Positions 24,831-32,180 of a stretch of DNA of 39,526 nucleotides are shown one piece after another. The stretch lies in assembly GCF_000157995.1 (NCBI RefSeq), contig NZ_GG657561.1, positions 106,882-146,407 on the forward strand. Reading direction: 5' to 3'. The stretch is from Holdemania filiformis DSM 12042 (lineage in GTDB: Bacteria > Bacillota_I > Bacilli_A > Erysipelotrichales > Erysipelotrichaceae). Position numbers and translations under genes: made by a program. The notes beneath the pieces were generated by a model, which had not been told where the DNA came from, ran no database searches, and was given only the letters and a program-made list of their open reading frames with translations. Numbering within the stretch: the stretch's first letter is position 1; each line of letters opens with the position of its first letter.

Positions 24831-25710
24831 GATCGGCTGTCACGTTTCGATGAAAGCGCCGGACTATTTTGCGGGCGCGGTCAAAGAAGCGTTGTCTTAC
24901 AAAGCAAACGCTCTGATGATTTATACCGGACCGCCGCAGAACACCCTGCGCAAGCCGGTGGAACAGCTGCGGATTGAAGAAGCGCAGAGTCTGTTAAAGG
25001 AGAATGGAATTCCGTTAGAAAACGTGATCGTGCACGCGCCCTATATCATCAATCTGGGCAATGTTCAGAATCCGGATACCTTTGAACTGGGCGTTCGCTT
25101 TCTGAAGCAGGAACTGGCCCGGACCGCGGCGATCGGTGCGCGGTATCTGGTTCTGCATCCCGGTTCCAGCGTCAAGGCGACGGCGGAAGAAGGGCTGGCG
25201 CGAATCATTGAAGGCTTGAATCAGGCGCTCGAAGAAGATGATCATGACGTGCTGATCTGCCTGGAAACGATGGCCGGCAAAGGCAGTGAACTGGGCTGGA
25301 ATTTTGAACAGCTGCGTTCGATCCGCGAGGGCGTGACGAAGAAAGAACGGATTGCGTTTTGTCTGGATACCTGTCATATCCATGATGCCGGCTATCCGGT
25401 GGATGAGCTGGATACGGTGTTAAGACAGTGGGATGAAGTGATCGGACTATCTTTATTAAAGGTGATTCATCTCAATGATTCCAAAAATGTCCGCGGCGCG
25501 CGCAAGGACCGCCACGCTAATGTAGGTCATGGTGAAATCGGCTTTGATTCGCTGCACCGGGTGTTTGTGGATCCGCGGCTGGGGGATGTCGTTAAAATCC
25601 TGGAAACACCGTATGTCGACGATCACGCGCCGTATGGCTTGGAAATCGAGATGCTGCGAAGCGGCGCTTTCGATGCGGAGAAGCTGGATTGCCTGAAAGC
25701 GGAAAAATAG
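24823..25710 (+). CDS. nfo: Endonuclease IV (AP endonuclease)
   Basis: Cuts DNA 5' to abasic sites in base excision repair. A TIM-barrel enzyme of 295 residues with the trinuclear zinc motifs visible: VHAPYIINLG, LVLHPGS, LICLETMAGKGSELG, FCLDTCHIHDAGY, VIHLNDSKN, DRHANVGHGEIGF and the final ILETP. It begins IGCHVSMKAP, the usual start. GAGGGAAGCG leads to the ATG within the end of cshB, so the two are coupled, as in B. subtilis. A terminator follows. Confidence 0.97.
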   Translation: MNKIGCHVSMKAPDYFAGAVKEALSYKANALMIYTGPPQNTLRKPVEQLRIEEAQSLLKENGIPLENVIVHAPYIINLGNVQNPDTFELGVRFLKQELARTAAIGARYLVLHPGSSVKATAEEGLARIIEGLNQALEEDDHDVLICLETMAGKGSELGWNFEQLRSIREGVTKKERIAFCLDTCHIHDAGYPVDELDTVLRQWDEVIGLSLLKVIHLNDSKNVRGARKDRHANVGHGEIGFDSLHRVFVDPRLGDVVKILETPYVDDHAPYGLEIEMLRSGAFDAEKLDCLKAEK

Positions 25711-25787
25711 CTGGAGCCCGCCTGGCGAAAGCTGAAAAAGCCTGCGGGGCCTGCAATGATTGCCGGGATTGGGAAAAATATTCAAAA

Positions 25788-25820
25788 GAAGGAGTCTTTC
25801 GTTGTGAAGGCTCCTTTTTT
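25788..25820 (+). terminator. Rho-independent terminator after nfo
   Basis: AAGGAG (25789-25794) and CTCCTT (25811-25816), with inner CTT/AAG pairing, then a T run. Confidence 0.85.
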
Positions 25821-25878
25821 CGCAGGCGCTGAAAGCAAAGAAAAAGGAAACCCTTGTTATTTTCAAATTTTAATGTTA

Positions 25879-25901
25879 CTGTATTACTATAAATAGTACA
25901 G
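25879..25901. promoter_or_regulatory. Palindrome over the likely -10 of the transglutaminase-like gene
   Basis: TACTAT (25885-25890), AA and ATAGTA (25893-25898) are flanked by CTGT (25879-25882) and ACAG (25898-25901). TATAAA (25888-25893), a likely -10, is inside the palindrome. This is a plausible repressor site; the regulator is not known. Confidence 0.45.
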
Positions 25902-25936
25902 ATTGTTTGAAATCAAAATGAATGGGGGAAATACGA

Positions 25937-27079
25937 ATGTTAAAAACAATCAAAATCATGCTTGGGTTACTCTGTCTGCTGAGCGGCTGCGCGGCAAAGA
26001 CAACGATTTCCGATTCGCTGGAATCGCTGCCGGTTGGATATTATGAAGGGACCGGGTTTCTCGTTGATCATGACCGCCGGCTGGTTCTCATTAACACCGG
26101 GCAGGGGTGGCTGGGGCAGATCGGTGTGCAGTCACCGCTGCAAAGGCTGGATGAGGAGGACGGGAAACTTCGGTTTACTTATGAAGACGAAGTGTTTACG
26201 CTGACGATTGAGCAGGGAAAAGAGAGCTATCAGGGAAGTCTGGATCACGGCGGACAGACATCCAGCGTAGCGCTGGTGTGGAGTGAACCCGAGGCCAACG
26301 ATCTGTTGAATTTCAGCTTAAATGCCTCAACTCAGGAACGAATGGAACTGTTAATAAAATATCAGGAGTATGCGCCTGACGGCAAAGTCCCGGCCTATCA
26401 ATTTGATCTGGGAAAGGATCCGCAGGCTTCTGCGTGGCTGGATCAGCACCAGCTGGATGAGGTTCTGAGCGGGAAAACCGATGTGGAGCTGATGAAAGCC
26501 GGATTGTTCTGGGTCTGCGAGGAATATGATCACAGTTCTTATTCGCAATACCGCGGCGATGATTCGTTGGACAGCGTCGGCGTCTATGCTGATACGGGTA
26601 AGGGGCTTAACTGCAATAATCTCTCGGTGCTGTTAAGCGGAATCCTGCGCAGCTACGGGGTGAAGGCGGTACCGGTCTGGTGTCTTTCGGCAAGTCAATG
26701 GGATCAAGAATGTCATGTCGTCGTTCAGGCGTACAGCGAACAGCTGGATCAGTGGATCTTCCTGGATCCGACCTACAATTTAATGTTGATGGACGAACAG
26801 GGAAATTATATCGGCGTGGAAGCGCTGCGCTCCGCTTTGATCGAAGGGCGTCCGCTGACGGCGAATCCGGAAGCAAACTATAACGGCGGGGCGTTTGTTT
26901 TAGACGATTACCGTGATTATATGACAAAGAATACATTCCGTTTCAAGCATCCGGCAGTCTGCGGACGTGAAATCAGCGATTTTGTTTATCTGATTCCTGT
27001 GAATACGCACTATTCAACGTCCAGCCTGTTATCGACAGACTGGGATGCGTTCTGGGCAACGCCGGAAAAGGACGCTTAG
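25937..27079 (+). CDS. Lipoprotein with a transglutaminase-like domain, 380 aa
   Basis: The lipoprotein signal is MLKTIKIMLGLLCLLSGC, with Cys18 lipidated. An N-terminal region of beta-strand type (about 25-120) is followed by a transglutaminase-like fold. In it the order Cys226 (KGLNCNNLSVLLSG), His260 (QECHVVVQAY) and Asp277 (WIFLDPTYN) matches the Cys-His-Asp triad of bacterial transglutaminase-like proteases. SYGVKAVPVWCLS between them is typical. The enzyme would act outside the cell on surface protein or peptide substrates, which is inference. The ATG at 25937 follows GGGGGAA; an earlier ATG at 25922 lacks an RBS. Confidence 0.85.
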   Translation: MLKTIKIMLGLLCLLSGCAAKTTISDSLESLPVGYYEGTGFLVDHDRRLVLINTGQGWLGQIGVQSPLQRLDEEDGKLRFTYEDEVFTLTIEQGKESYQGSLDHGGQTSSVALVWSEPEANDLLNFSLNASTQERMELLIKYQEYAPDGKVPAYQFDLGKDPQASAWLDQHQLDEVLSGKTDVELMKAGLFWVCEEYDHSSYSQYRGDDSLDSVGVYADTGKGLNCNNLSVLLSGILRSYGVKAVPVWCLSASQWDQECHVVVQAYSEQLDQWIFLDPTYNLMLMDEQGNYIGVEALRSALIEGRPLTANPEANYNGGAFVLDDYRDYMTKNTFRFKHPAVCGREISDFVYLIPVNTHYSTSSLLSTDWDAFWATPEKDA

Positions 27080-27193
27080 CGGAAAGCTTGGATCGCAGCG
27101 CTAGGGGAATGGGATAAAAACCTTCGTTTTGAAAACCGCTGAAATTGATTTTGTGTTAAACTTAATCTAAAGCGTATAAAGGAGGGGAAGAAC

Positions 27194-27964
27194 GTGGAGC
27201 TGCGTTTGAAATTCAATGAAGACGAACAGAATTATGATCGCTTTCGGCCGGGGTATCCCGACGCGCTGATGCAGGATGTGATCGAAAGCTTCCATGCCGG
27301 AACGCAAAGCCGGATCATGGAAATTGGTATTGGAACGGGACAGGCCACCCAGCCGATCCTGGATACCGGCTGTGATCTGACGGCGGTGGAACTGGGGGAG
27401 AATCTCGCCCGATTTGTCCGCGGCAAGTTTAAGCAGGCGCCGCGGTTTCAGGTGATTCTGGGAGATTTTATGGAACTGGAGCTGGCTGAAAACAGCTGGG
27501 ATGGGATTTATAGCGCAACGGCTTTTCACTGGCTGCCGCCGGAGGCGGCCTTAGAAAAAGTGCTGCGCTTGTTGAAGCCGCAGGGCTGTCTGGCCTTATT
27601 CTGGAATCATCCCTATCCAAACCGGCTGGAAGATCTGTCAAACCGGATCAACCGCGAGGTCTATCAACAGTTTTGTCCTTCAGATCAGGCTTTGAAGGAA
27701 TTTGATGAAACGGATCTGGCGGTATGGAGAGACCGGCTTATCCAAGCGGGTTTCGCTTCCGTTCAAACGCGTTTGTATCATCGCGAGCGCACGCTGAATA
27801 TAGAAGAGTATCTGGGGTTGCTGAACACCTATTCTGATCACCGCGCGCTGCCGGAAGCCCGCCGACGGGCTTTTGAACAAGAAATGGCGCTGCGCTTACA
27901 AGCAACCGGCGGTCAGATCCGGATCTATGATACGCTTGATCTCTATCTCGCGCGGAAACCCTAA
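27194..27964 (+). CDS. Class I SAM-dependent methyltransferase of unknown substrate
   Basis: A 256-residue methyltransferase. The SAM motif I is RIMEIGIGTGQATQPIL near residue 40, with acidic motif II TAVELGENL, motif III VILGDFMELEL, and SATAFHWLPPEAAL. The last is typical of the Methyltransf_11 group close to UbiE and trans-aconitate methyltransferases. The N-terminal segment NYDRFRPGYPDALM is also common there. The start is GTG at 27194, 6 nt after GGAGGGG; no better ATG exists. It stands alone before a bidirectional terminator. Confidence 0.88.
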   Translation: MELRLKFNEDEQNYDRFRPGYPDALMQDVIESFHAGTQSRIMEIGIGTGQATQPILDTGCDLTAVELGENLARFVRGKFKQAPRFQVILGDFMELELAENSWDGIYSATAFHWLPPEAALEKVLRLLKPQGCLALFWNHPYPNRLEDLSNRINREVYQQFCPSDQALKEFDETDLAVWRDRLIQAGFASVQTRLYHRERTLNIEEYLGLLNTYSDHRALPEARRRAFEQEMALRLQATGGQIRIYDTLDLYLARKP

Positions 27965-28027
27965 ATAAAAAATGACAGAACGGTCAAGCCGGAAAGATTG
28001 TTTCCGCTTGGGGTTCTGTCTTTTTTA
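27965..28027. terminator. Bidirectional terminator
   Basis: GACAGAAC (27974-27981) and GTTCTGTC (28013-28020), with inner CAAGC/GCTTG and GGAAA/TTTCC pairing. An A run precedes and a T run follows, serving the methyltransferase (plus) and the kinase (minus). Confidence 0.9.
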
Positions 28028-28043
28028 TGGCTGGATCGGCAGG

Positions 28044-28922
28044 TTAACGCAGCGGCCAGGGCAGGCGGGACGGATCGAGCTGGGCAGTGTTCGCCCCTTG
28101 GATCTGAACAGCCTGAGCTCCGCACCAACAGCCGTTTTCCAAGGCCTGAGCGATCGGAAGGCCTCTCAGCGAACTGGCGATGAAGCCGGCACAGAAGCTG
28201 TCGCCCGCGCCGGTTGTGTCGACGACCTGGGCAGGATAGCCAGGGCAGCGCCAAACCTGTGCTGCTTGATAGGCGTTGGCGCCGTTAGGTCCCATTTTCA
28301 GGACCACGGTTTTTATGCCGAATCGTAATAATTCTTCAGCGATTTCATCCGGCTGGAAGCGTGAGCACAGCGGACGGATTTCCTCAAGCGAGGGCATGAA
28401 AACATCAAGATAGGGAAGCAGGGGGGCGACGCCGGATAAACCTTTGTGGTGCCGGTCACGGGTCGTGTCGCTGTAAATCGGTAGGCCGAGATCCCGGGCG
28501 CGGCGGAAAATCAGTTCCATGCCGGAAGTTTCCAGCGCATGCAGCGTAAACAGCGAGCCTAACGATAATGCGCGAAGGGAAGGCAGCGCCTCCATCGGGA
28601 AGTCGGCCAGCGTGAAATGCCGGTGCGCTTCACCGGTAACCGTGAAACGGCGCTCACCCTGCGCATCCAGCTGAATTAAGGAATGCGTGGTGGTCTCGCC
28701 CTCATGTTGGCGCAGCCAGCGAACGTCAACATGATGAAGCCGCAGCTGATCGAGGATCAGATCGGCTTCCTGATCCCGTCCCAAGCGGGCGCTGCAGGCC
28801 GTAGAGAAACCGAGCCTTGATAACAAAATCGCCTGGTTCGCCGCGTCTCCGCCGACCGCGGGCTTTTGGCTCTCCGCATAAAGATCCAGCACACAGCTGC
28901 CGAAACACAGAACCTCTGTCAT
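28044..28922 (-). CDS. PfkB-family carbohydrate kinase
   Basis: A 292-residue ribokinase/PfkB sugar kinase. The N-terminal signature is VGGDAANQAILLSRLG, with the diglycine that holds the sugar. The C-terminal one is DTTGAGDSFCAGFIASSL, carrying the catalytic Asp in GAGD. The substrate (ribose, fructose, a ketodeoxy acid or a nucleoside) is not shown by the sequence. GGAG lies 9 nt before the ATG at 28922. It follows ispG on the same strand with a terminator between them, and no sugar transporter is near. Confidence 0.9.
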   Translation of the reverse strand: MTEVLCFGSCVLDLYAESQKPAVGGDAANQAILLSRLGFSTACSARLGRDQEADLILDQLRLHHVDVRWLRQHEGETTTHSLIQLDAQGERRFTVTGEAHRHFTLADFPMEALPSLRALSLGSLFTLHALETSGMELIFRRARDLGLPIYSDTTRDRHHKGLSGVAPLLPYLDVFMPSLEEIRPLCSRFQPDEIAEELLRFGIKTVVLKMGPNGANAYQAAQVWRCPGYPAQVVDTTGAGDSFCAGFIASSLRGLPIAQALENGCWCGAQAVQIQGANTAQLDPSRLPWPLR

Positions 28923-28960
28923 TTTTATTTCTCCTTTGCGCGGCATCGTTGTTTCCAATA

Positions 28961-28993
28961 GAAAACTGCCGCAGTGAAAGAAAACCGCGGCAG
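28961..28993 (-). terminator. Terminator between ispG and the kinase gene (minus strand)
   Basis: CTGCCGC and GCGGCAG (28966-28972 and 28987-28993 on the plus strand), followed on the minus strand by TTTTC. Confidence 0.65.
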
Positions 28994-28997
28994 GCTG

Positions 28998-30053
28998 TTA
29001 AATCATTTTCAAAATTTCTTCTTTTAAAACTTCCACAATCTGATCCTGTGGGATTTTGCGGATCAGCTGGCCTTTCTTGAACAGTAAGCCTTCCTCTTTG
29101 CCGCCGGCGATCCCGATGTCGGCACGGCTGGCTTCCTGCGGTCCGTTGACGGCACAGCCCATGACTGCGACGGTGATATTGGCGTTAATCGTCGCCAGGA
29201 AACGTTCGACTTCCTCGGCAATCGGAATCATATTGTACTGAATCCGGCCGCAGGTCGGGCAGCTGACTAGATTCGGGACGTTGTCAATCAAGTTGAAACA
29301 GCGCAGCAGCTGCTTGCAGATACGCAGCTCCTCCACCGGATCCGCGCTGACGGAAACACGGATGGTGTCGCCCAAGCCGTCCATCAGAAGCGCGCCCAGC
29401 GCTGCGCTGGACTTGATCGCGCTGGACGTAAAGGTCCCGGCTTCGGTCACGCCTAAGTGCAGCGGATAGGGGAAGACCTCGGAGGCCAGACGGTACGCCT
29501 CGATTGTCAGCATGACGTCGCTGGATTTAAACGATAAACAGATGTCGTGAAAGTCCAGCTCCTCAAGAATTTCAACATGCTTGCGGGCGCTTTCGATCAT
29601 CGCTTCCGCACACGGTCTGCCATATTTCTCCAATACCGCTTTTTCCAGAGAGCCGCTGTTGATGCCGATCCGGATCGGCACCTGATGCTGCTTGCAGGCA
29701 TTCACGACGGCGACGACGTTTTCCCGGGCGCCGATGTTGCCGGGGTTGATGCGGATCTTATCGACGCCGGATTCAATCGCGGTCAGGGCTAATTTATAAT
29801 CAAAATGGATATCGGCGACCAGCGGAACGCTGACCTGAGCTTTAATTTCCCGAATCGCCCGCGCGTCCTCCTGATCGTAGACCGCCATCCGGACAATCTG
29901 ACAGCCGGCTTCGGTCAGCTGGCGGATTTGTTCCACGGTGGCAGCGACGTTTTTCGTCTTGGTATTGGTCATCGACTGAATGATCACTTGATTTTGACCG
30001 CCGATCTGCAAGTTTCCAACCTGGATCGGACGGGTTTCCGTTCTTTTTCTCAT
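28998..30053 (-). CDS. ispG: 4-hydroxy-3-methylbut-2-en-1-yl diphosphate synthase
   Basis: Next-to-last step of the MEP pathway, converting MEcPP to HMBPP with a [4Fe-4S] cluster. The 351 residues show a TIM-barrel half ([32 protein letters not shown]) and a C-terminal cluster domain with C265, C268 (SCPTCGR), C300 (VMGCAVNGP) and E307 as the fourth ligand. The usual NGPGEA reads NGPQEA here, a Gly-to-Gln change at residue 306. GAGGTG precedes the ATG at 30053; the frame is open upstream without support. It completes the pathway pair with ispH in this window. Confidence 0.95.
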   Translation of the reverse strand: MRKRTETRPIQVGNLQIGGQNQVIIQSMTNTKTKNVAATVEQIRQLTEAGCQIVRMAVYDQEDARAIREIKAQVSVPLVADIHFDYKLALTAIESGVDKIRINPGNIGARENVVAVVNACKQHQVPIRIGINSGSLEKAVLEKYGRPCAEAMIESARKHVEILEELDFHDICLSFKSSDVMLTIEAYRLASEVFPYPLHLGVTEAGTFTSSAIKSSAALGALLMDGLGDTIRVSVSADPVEELRICKQLLRCFNLIDNVPNLVSCPTCGRIQYNMIPIAEEVERFLATINANITVAVMGCAVNGPQEASRADIGIAGGKEEGLLFKKGQLIRKIPQDQIVEVLKEEILKMI

Positions 30054-30072
30054 GAAATTCACCTCATTAATC

Positions 30073-30081
30073 ATTATAGCA
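30073..30081 (-). promoter_or_regulatory. Extended -10 promoter for ispG
   Basis: On the minus strand TGCTATAAT (30081-30073), with a poor -35, lies 20 nt before the ispG start. Confidence 0.6.
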
Positions 30082-30157
30082 TAAATATGAAAGCGGGCGG
30101 ACAGGAGAACAAAAGGAAAAAAGCGGACTGGAAACCGGGAGTGAGACGGCGCGGATA

Positions 30158-30166
30158 TGATATAAT
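30158..30166 (+). promoter_or_regulatory. Extended -10 promoter for the antiporter
   Basis: TGATATAAT (30158-30166), extended -10 with a weak -35, about 73 nt before the GGAGG at 30241. Confidence 0.6.
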
Positions 30167-30252
30167 AAATCCAACGAATCAGAAGGAGCGGACGGATCCG
30201 AAAAATTGCGATCATTGAGGATTCTGGACAATCGAAGAGAGGAGGAAAAGAT

Positions 30253-31872
30253 ATCGATTTCAATCAACTGTTAATTTTAGGCGGCGGAGTGCTGATGATC
30301 TGCATTCTCTGCAACAAGCTTTCGTTTCGGCTGGGCGTGCCCAGTTTATTGTTGTTTATTTTATTAGGCATGGTATTCGGCAGCGACGGATTATTCCGGA
30401 TTCCGTTTGAGAACTATGCGTTCGCGGAAAAGCTGTGTACGGCAGCCCTGATTTATATCATGTTTTACGGCGGCTTCGGAACACGCTGGAAGCAGGCCCG
30501 GCCGGTAGCCGCGCCGGCGCTGTTGTTATCATCGTTGGGCGTATTTCTGACAGCGGCGCTGACCGGTGTGTTCTGTCATTGGGGGATCGGGATGGAATGG
30601 CAGGAAAGCTTTTTGATCGGCGCGGTGATCAGCTCCACCGACGCGGCTTCGATGTTTTCCATTCTGCGAAGCAAAAAGCTGGCGCTTAAAGAAAATACCG
30701 ACTCCCTGCTGGAATTGGAAAGCGGAAGCAACGATCCGTTTTCATATATGTTGACGGTCATGCTTTTAACGATGATGGCGGGCGAGGGCGATCCGGCAAC
30801 GTTTGCCCGAATGCTGGCGCTGCAGCTGATTTTAGGCGGCCTGGCCGGCTGGGCGTGCGCTAAAGTGGGCATCGCCTGTTTAAATCGGTTTGATTTTGCG
30901 ACGGAAGGTTTCGATTCGATCTTTGTCGTCGGTTTGGCGCTGCTGGCGTATGCGCTGTGCAGCGGTCTTGGCGGAAACGGTTACCTGTGCGTGTATCTGG
31001 CTGGAATTCTGATGGGAAACGCGCCGATCCGCAACAAACGTTCGCTCGTGCATTTTTTTGACGGGGTGACGGGCCTGATGCAGATTGTAATCTTCTTTTT
31101 GTTGGGGCTGCTGGCGTTTCCGTCCCAGCTGCCCTCAGTCATCATTCCGGCATTATCCATCATGGTGTTTTTGACGTTGGTGGCCCGGCCCGTCGCGGTG
31201 AGCTTATTATTAAAGCCGTTTGCGGGTTCATGGCGGCAGACGGTTTTGGTCGGTGCGGCCGGCTTGCGCGGAGCGTCGTCGATCGTCTTCGCGATCATGG
31301 TCACGGTCAGTCCGGCTTATACCCGCTACGATGTGTTTCACGTTGTTTTCTGTCTGGTGCTGTTGTCGATCAGTCTGCAGGGAACGCTGCTGCCGTGGAT
31401 TGCGCGCAAGCTGGATATGATCGATTCAGGAGCGGACGTATTAAAGACGTTTAACGATTATAAGGATGATCCGGCCATTGAAATGATTCAGCTGGATATC
31501 CGCCCGGGGCATATGTGGATCGGACAGCCGGTCCAGGCACTGAATCTGCCGCCGGACTTTTTGCTGGCGATGATCCGCCGGGGACAGGACAATCTGATTC
31601 CGCAGGGGAAGACCGTGATCGAGCAGGGTGATCAGGTGATCGCAATCGCGCCGGCCTTGACGGCGGCGATGCCATTGGTGCTGACGGAGATCCTGATCGA
31701 GGAAGGCCATCCGTGGCAGAACCGTCGGATCAAGGAACTGAATTTGCCGCCGTCGCTTCTGATCATGATGATTCTGCGGGGAAAGACGATGCGGGTGCCG
31801 GACGGCAGCACACGGATTGAAGCGGACGACATGCTGATCGTTCATCAACCGCGGGAAGCTTTTAAGAAGTAA
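30253..31872 (+). CDS. CPA1-type cation/proton antiporter with RCK C-domains (NhaP2/CvrA-like)
   Basis: Exchanges K+ or Na+ for protons across the membrane. About 12 hydrophobic segments (residues 1-390) hold the CPA signature [16 protein letters not shown] and [10 protein letters not shown]. The cytosolic tail has two TrkA-C (RCK-type) domains around 395-460 and 465-525, each of pattern [20 protein letters not shown], which probably sense nucleotide or ions. The only canonical start, GTG at 30289, has no RBS and would cut the first helix. A perfect GAGGAGG (30239-30245) points instead to ATC at 30253, which yields an N-terminus of [11 protein letters not shown] type. The frame is open back to 30169 with no ATG, GTG or TTG between. 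The conventional start would be 30289. Confidence 0.85.
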   Translation: MDFNQLLILGGGVLMICILCNKLSFRLGVPSLLLFILLGMVFGSDGLFRIPFENYAFAEKLCTAALIYIMFYGGFGTRWKQARPVAAPALLLSSLGVFLTAALTGVFCHWGIGMEWQESFLIGAVISSTDAASMFSILRSKKLALKENTDSLLELESGSNDPFSYMLTVMLLTMMAGEGDPATFARMLALQLILGGLAGWACAKVGIACLNRFDFATEGFDSIFVVGLALLAYALCSGLGGNGYLCVYLAGILMGNAPIRNKRSLVHFFDGVTGLMQIVIFFLLGLLAFPSQLPSVIIPALSIMVFLTLVARPVAVSLLLKPFAGSWRQTVLVGAAGLRGASSIVFAIMVTVSPAYTRYDVFHVVFCLVLLSISLQGTLLPWIARKLDMIDSGADVLKTFNDYKDDPAIEMIQLDIRPGHMWIGQPVQALNLPPDFLLAMIRRGQDNLIPQGKTVIEQGDQVIAIAPALTAAMPLVLTEILIEEGHPWQNRRIKELNLPPSLLIMMILRGKTMRVPDGSTRIEADDMLIVHQPREAFKK

Positions 31873-32150
31873 GCGCAGTACGCAGAATTTTAAATGGTCG
31901 GCGGCGCAGACAGCGATTCCGCACAAAAGCGGCATTACGATCAGGGGAAGATCCTTTTTCATGGAATAGGGAAATCTTCTTTGTTCAAGCGGAATGACTC
32001 AAAATCGCAGATCAGACTTAAACCGGCTGGGCGCAGGCCTGGCCGTTGTTTTTCTTTTATCGCCTTCAGCGGGATCCCGTTGAAAAAGGGGATGTGATGC
32101 AGGTTTTCATCCGGACGCCGCAAGTTTTAGCTTCAATCAGAAAAAAATAA
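31873..32150 (+). other. Gap with a probable terminator, no gene seen
   Basis: A stem CGGC/GCCG with inner GGGC/GCCT pairing (32024-32044), followed by TTGTTTTTCTTTT, probably ends the antiporter transcript. A CAGCGGG/CCCGTTG hairpin (about 32067-32082) follows. I find no RBS-linked open frame. Confidence 0.55.
32023..32058 (+). terminator. Rho-independent terminator after the antiporter
   Basis: CGGC (32024-32027) pairs with GCCG, with GGGC/GCCT inside, and a T-rich tail TTGTTTTTCTTTT. Confidence 0.6.
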
Positions 32151-32152
32151 GG

Positions 32153-32158
32153 TATAAT
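32153..32158 (+). promoter_or_regulatory. -10 element for the PBP2 gene
   Basis: TATAAT at 32153-32158; the -35 (CTTCAA near 32131) is weak. The start codon is 22 nt downstream. Confidence 0.5.
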
Positions 32159-32180
32159 AAGGCATACGAGGAGATCGTGC

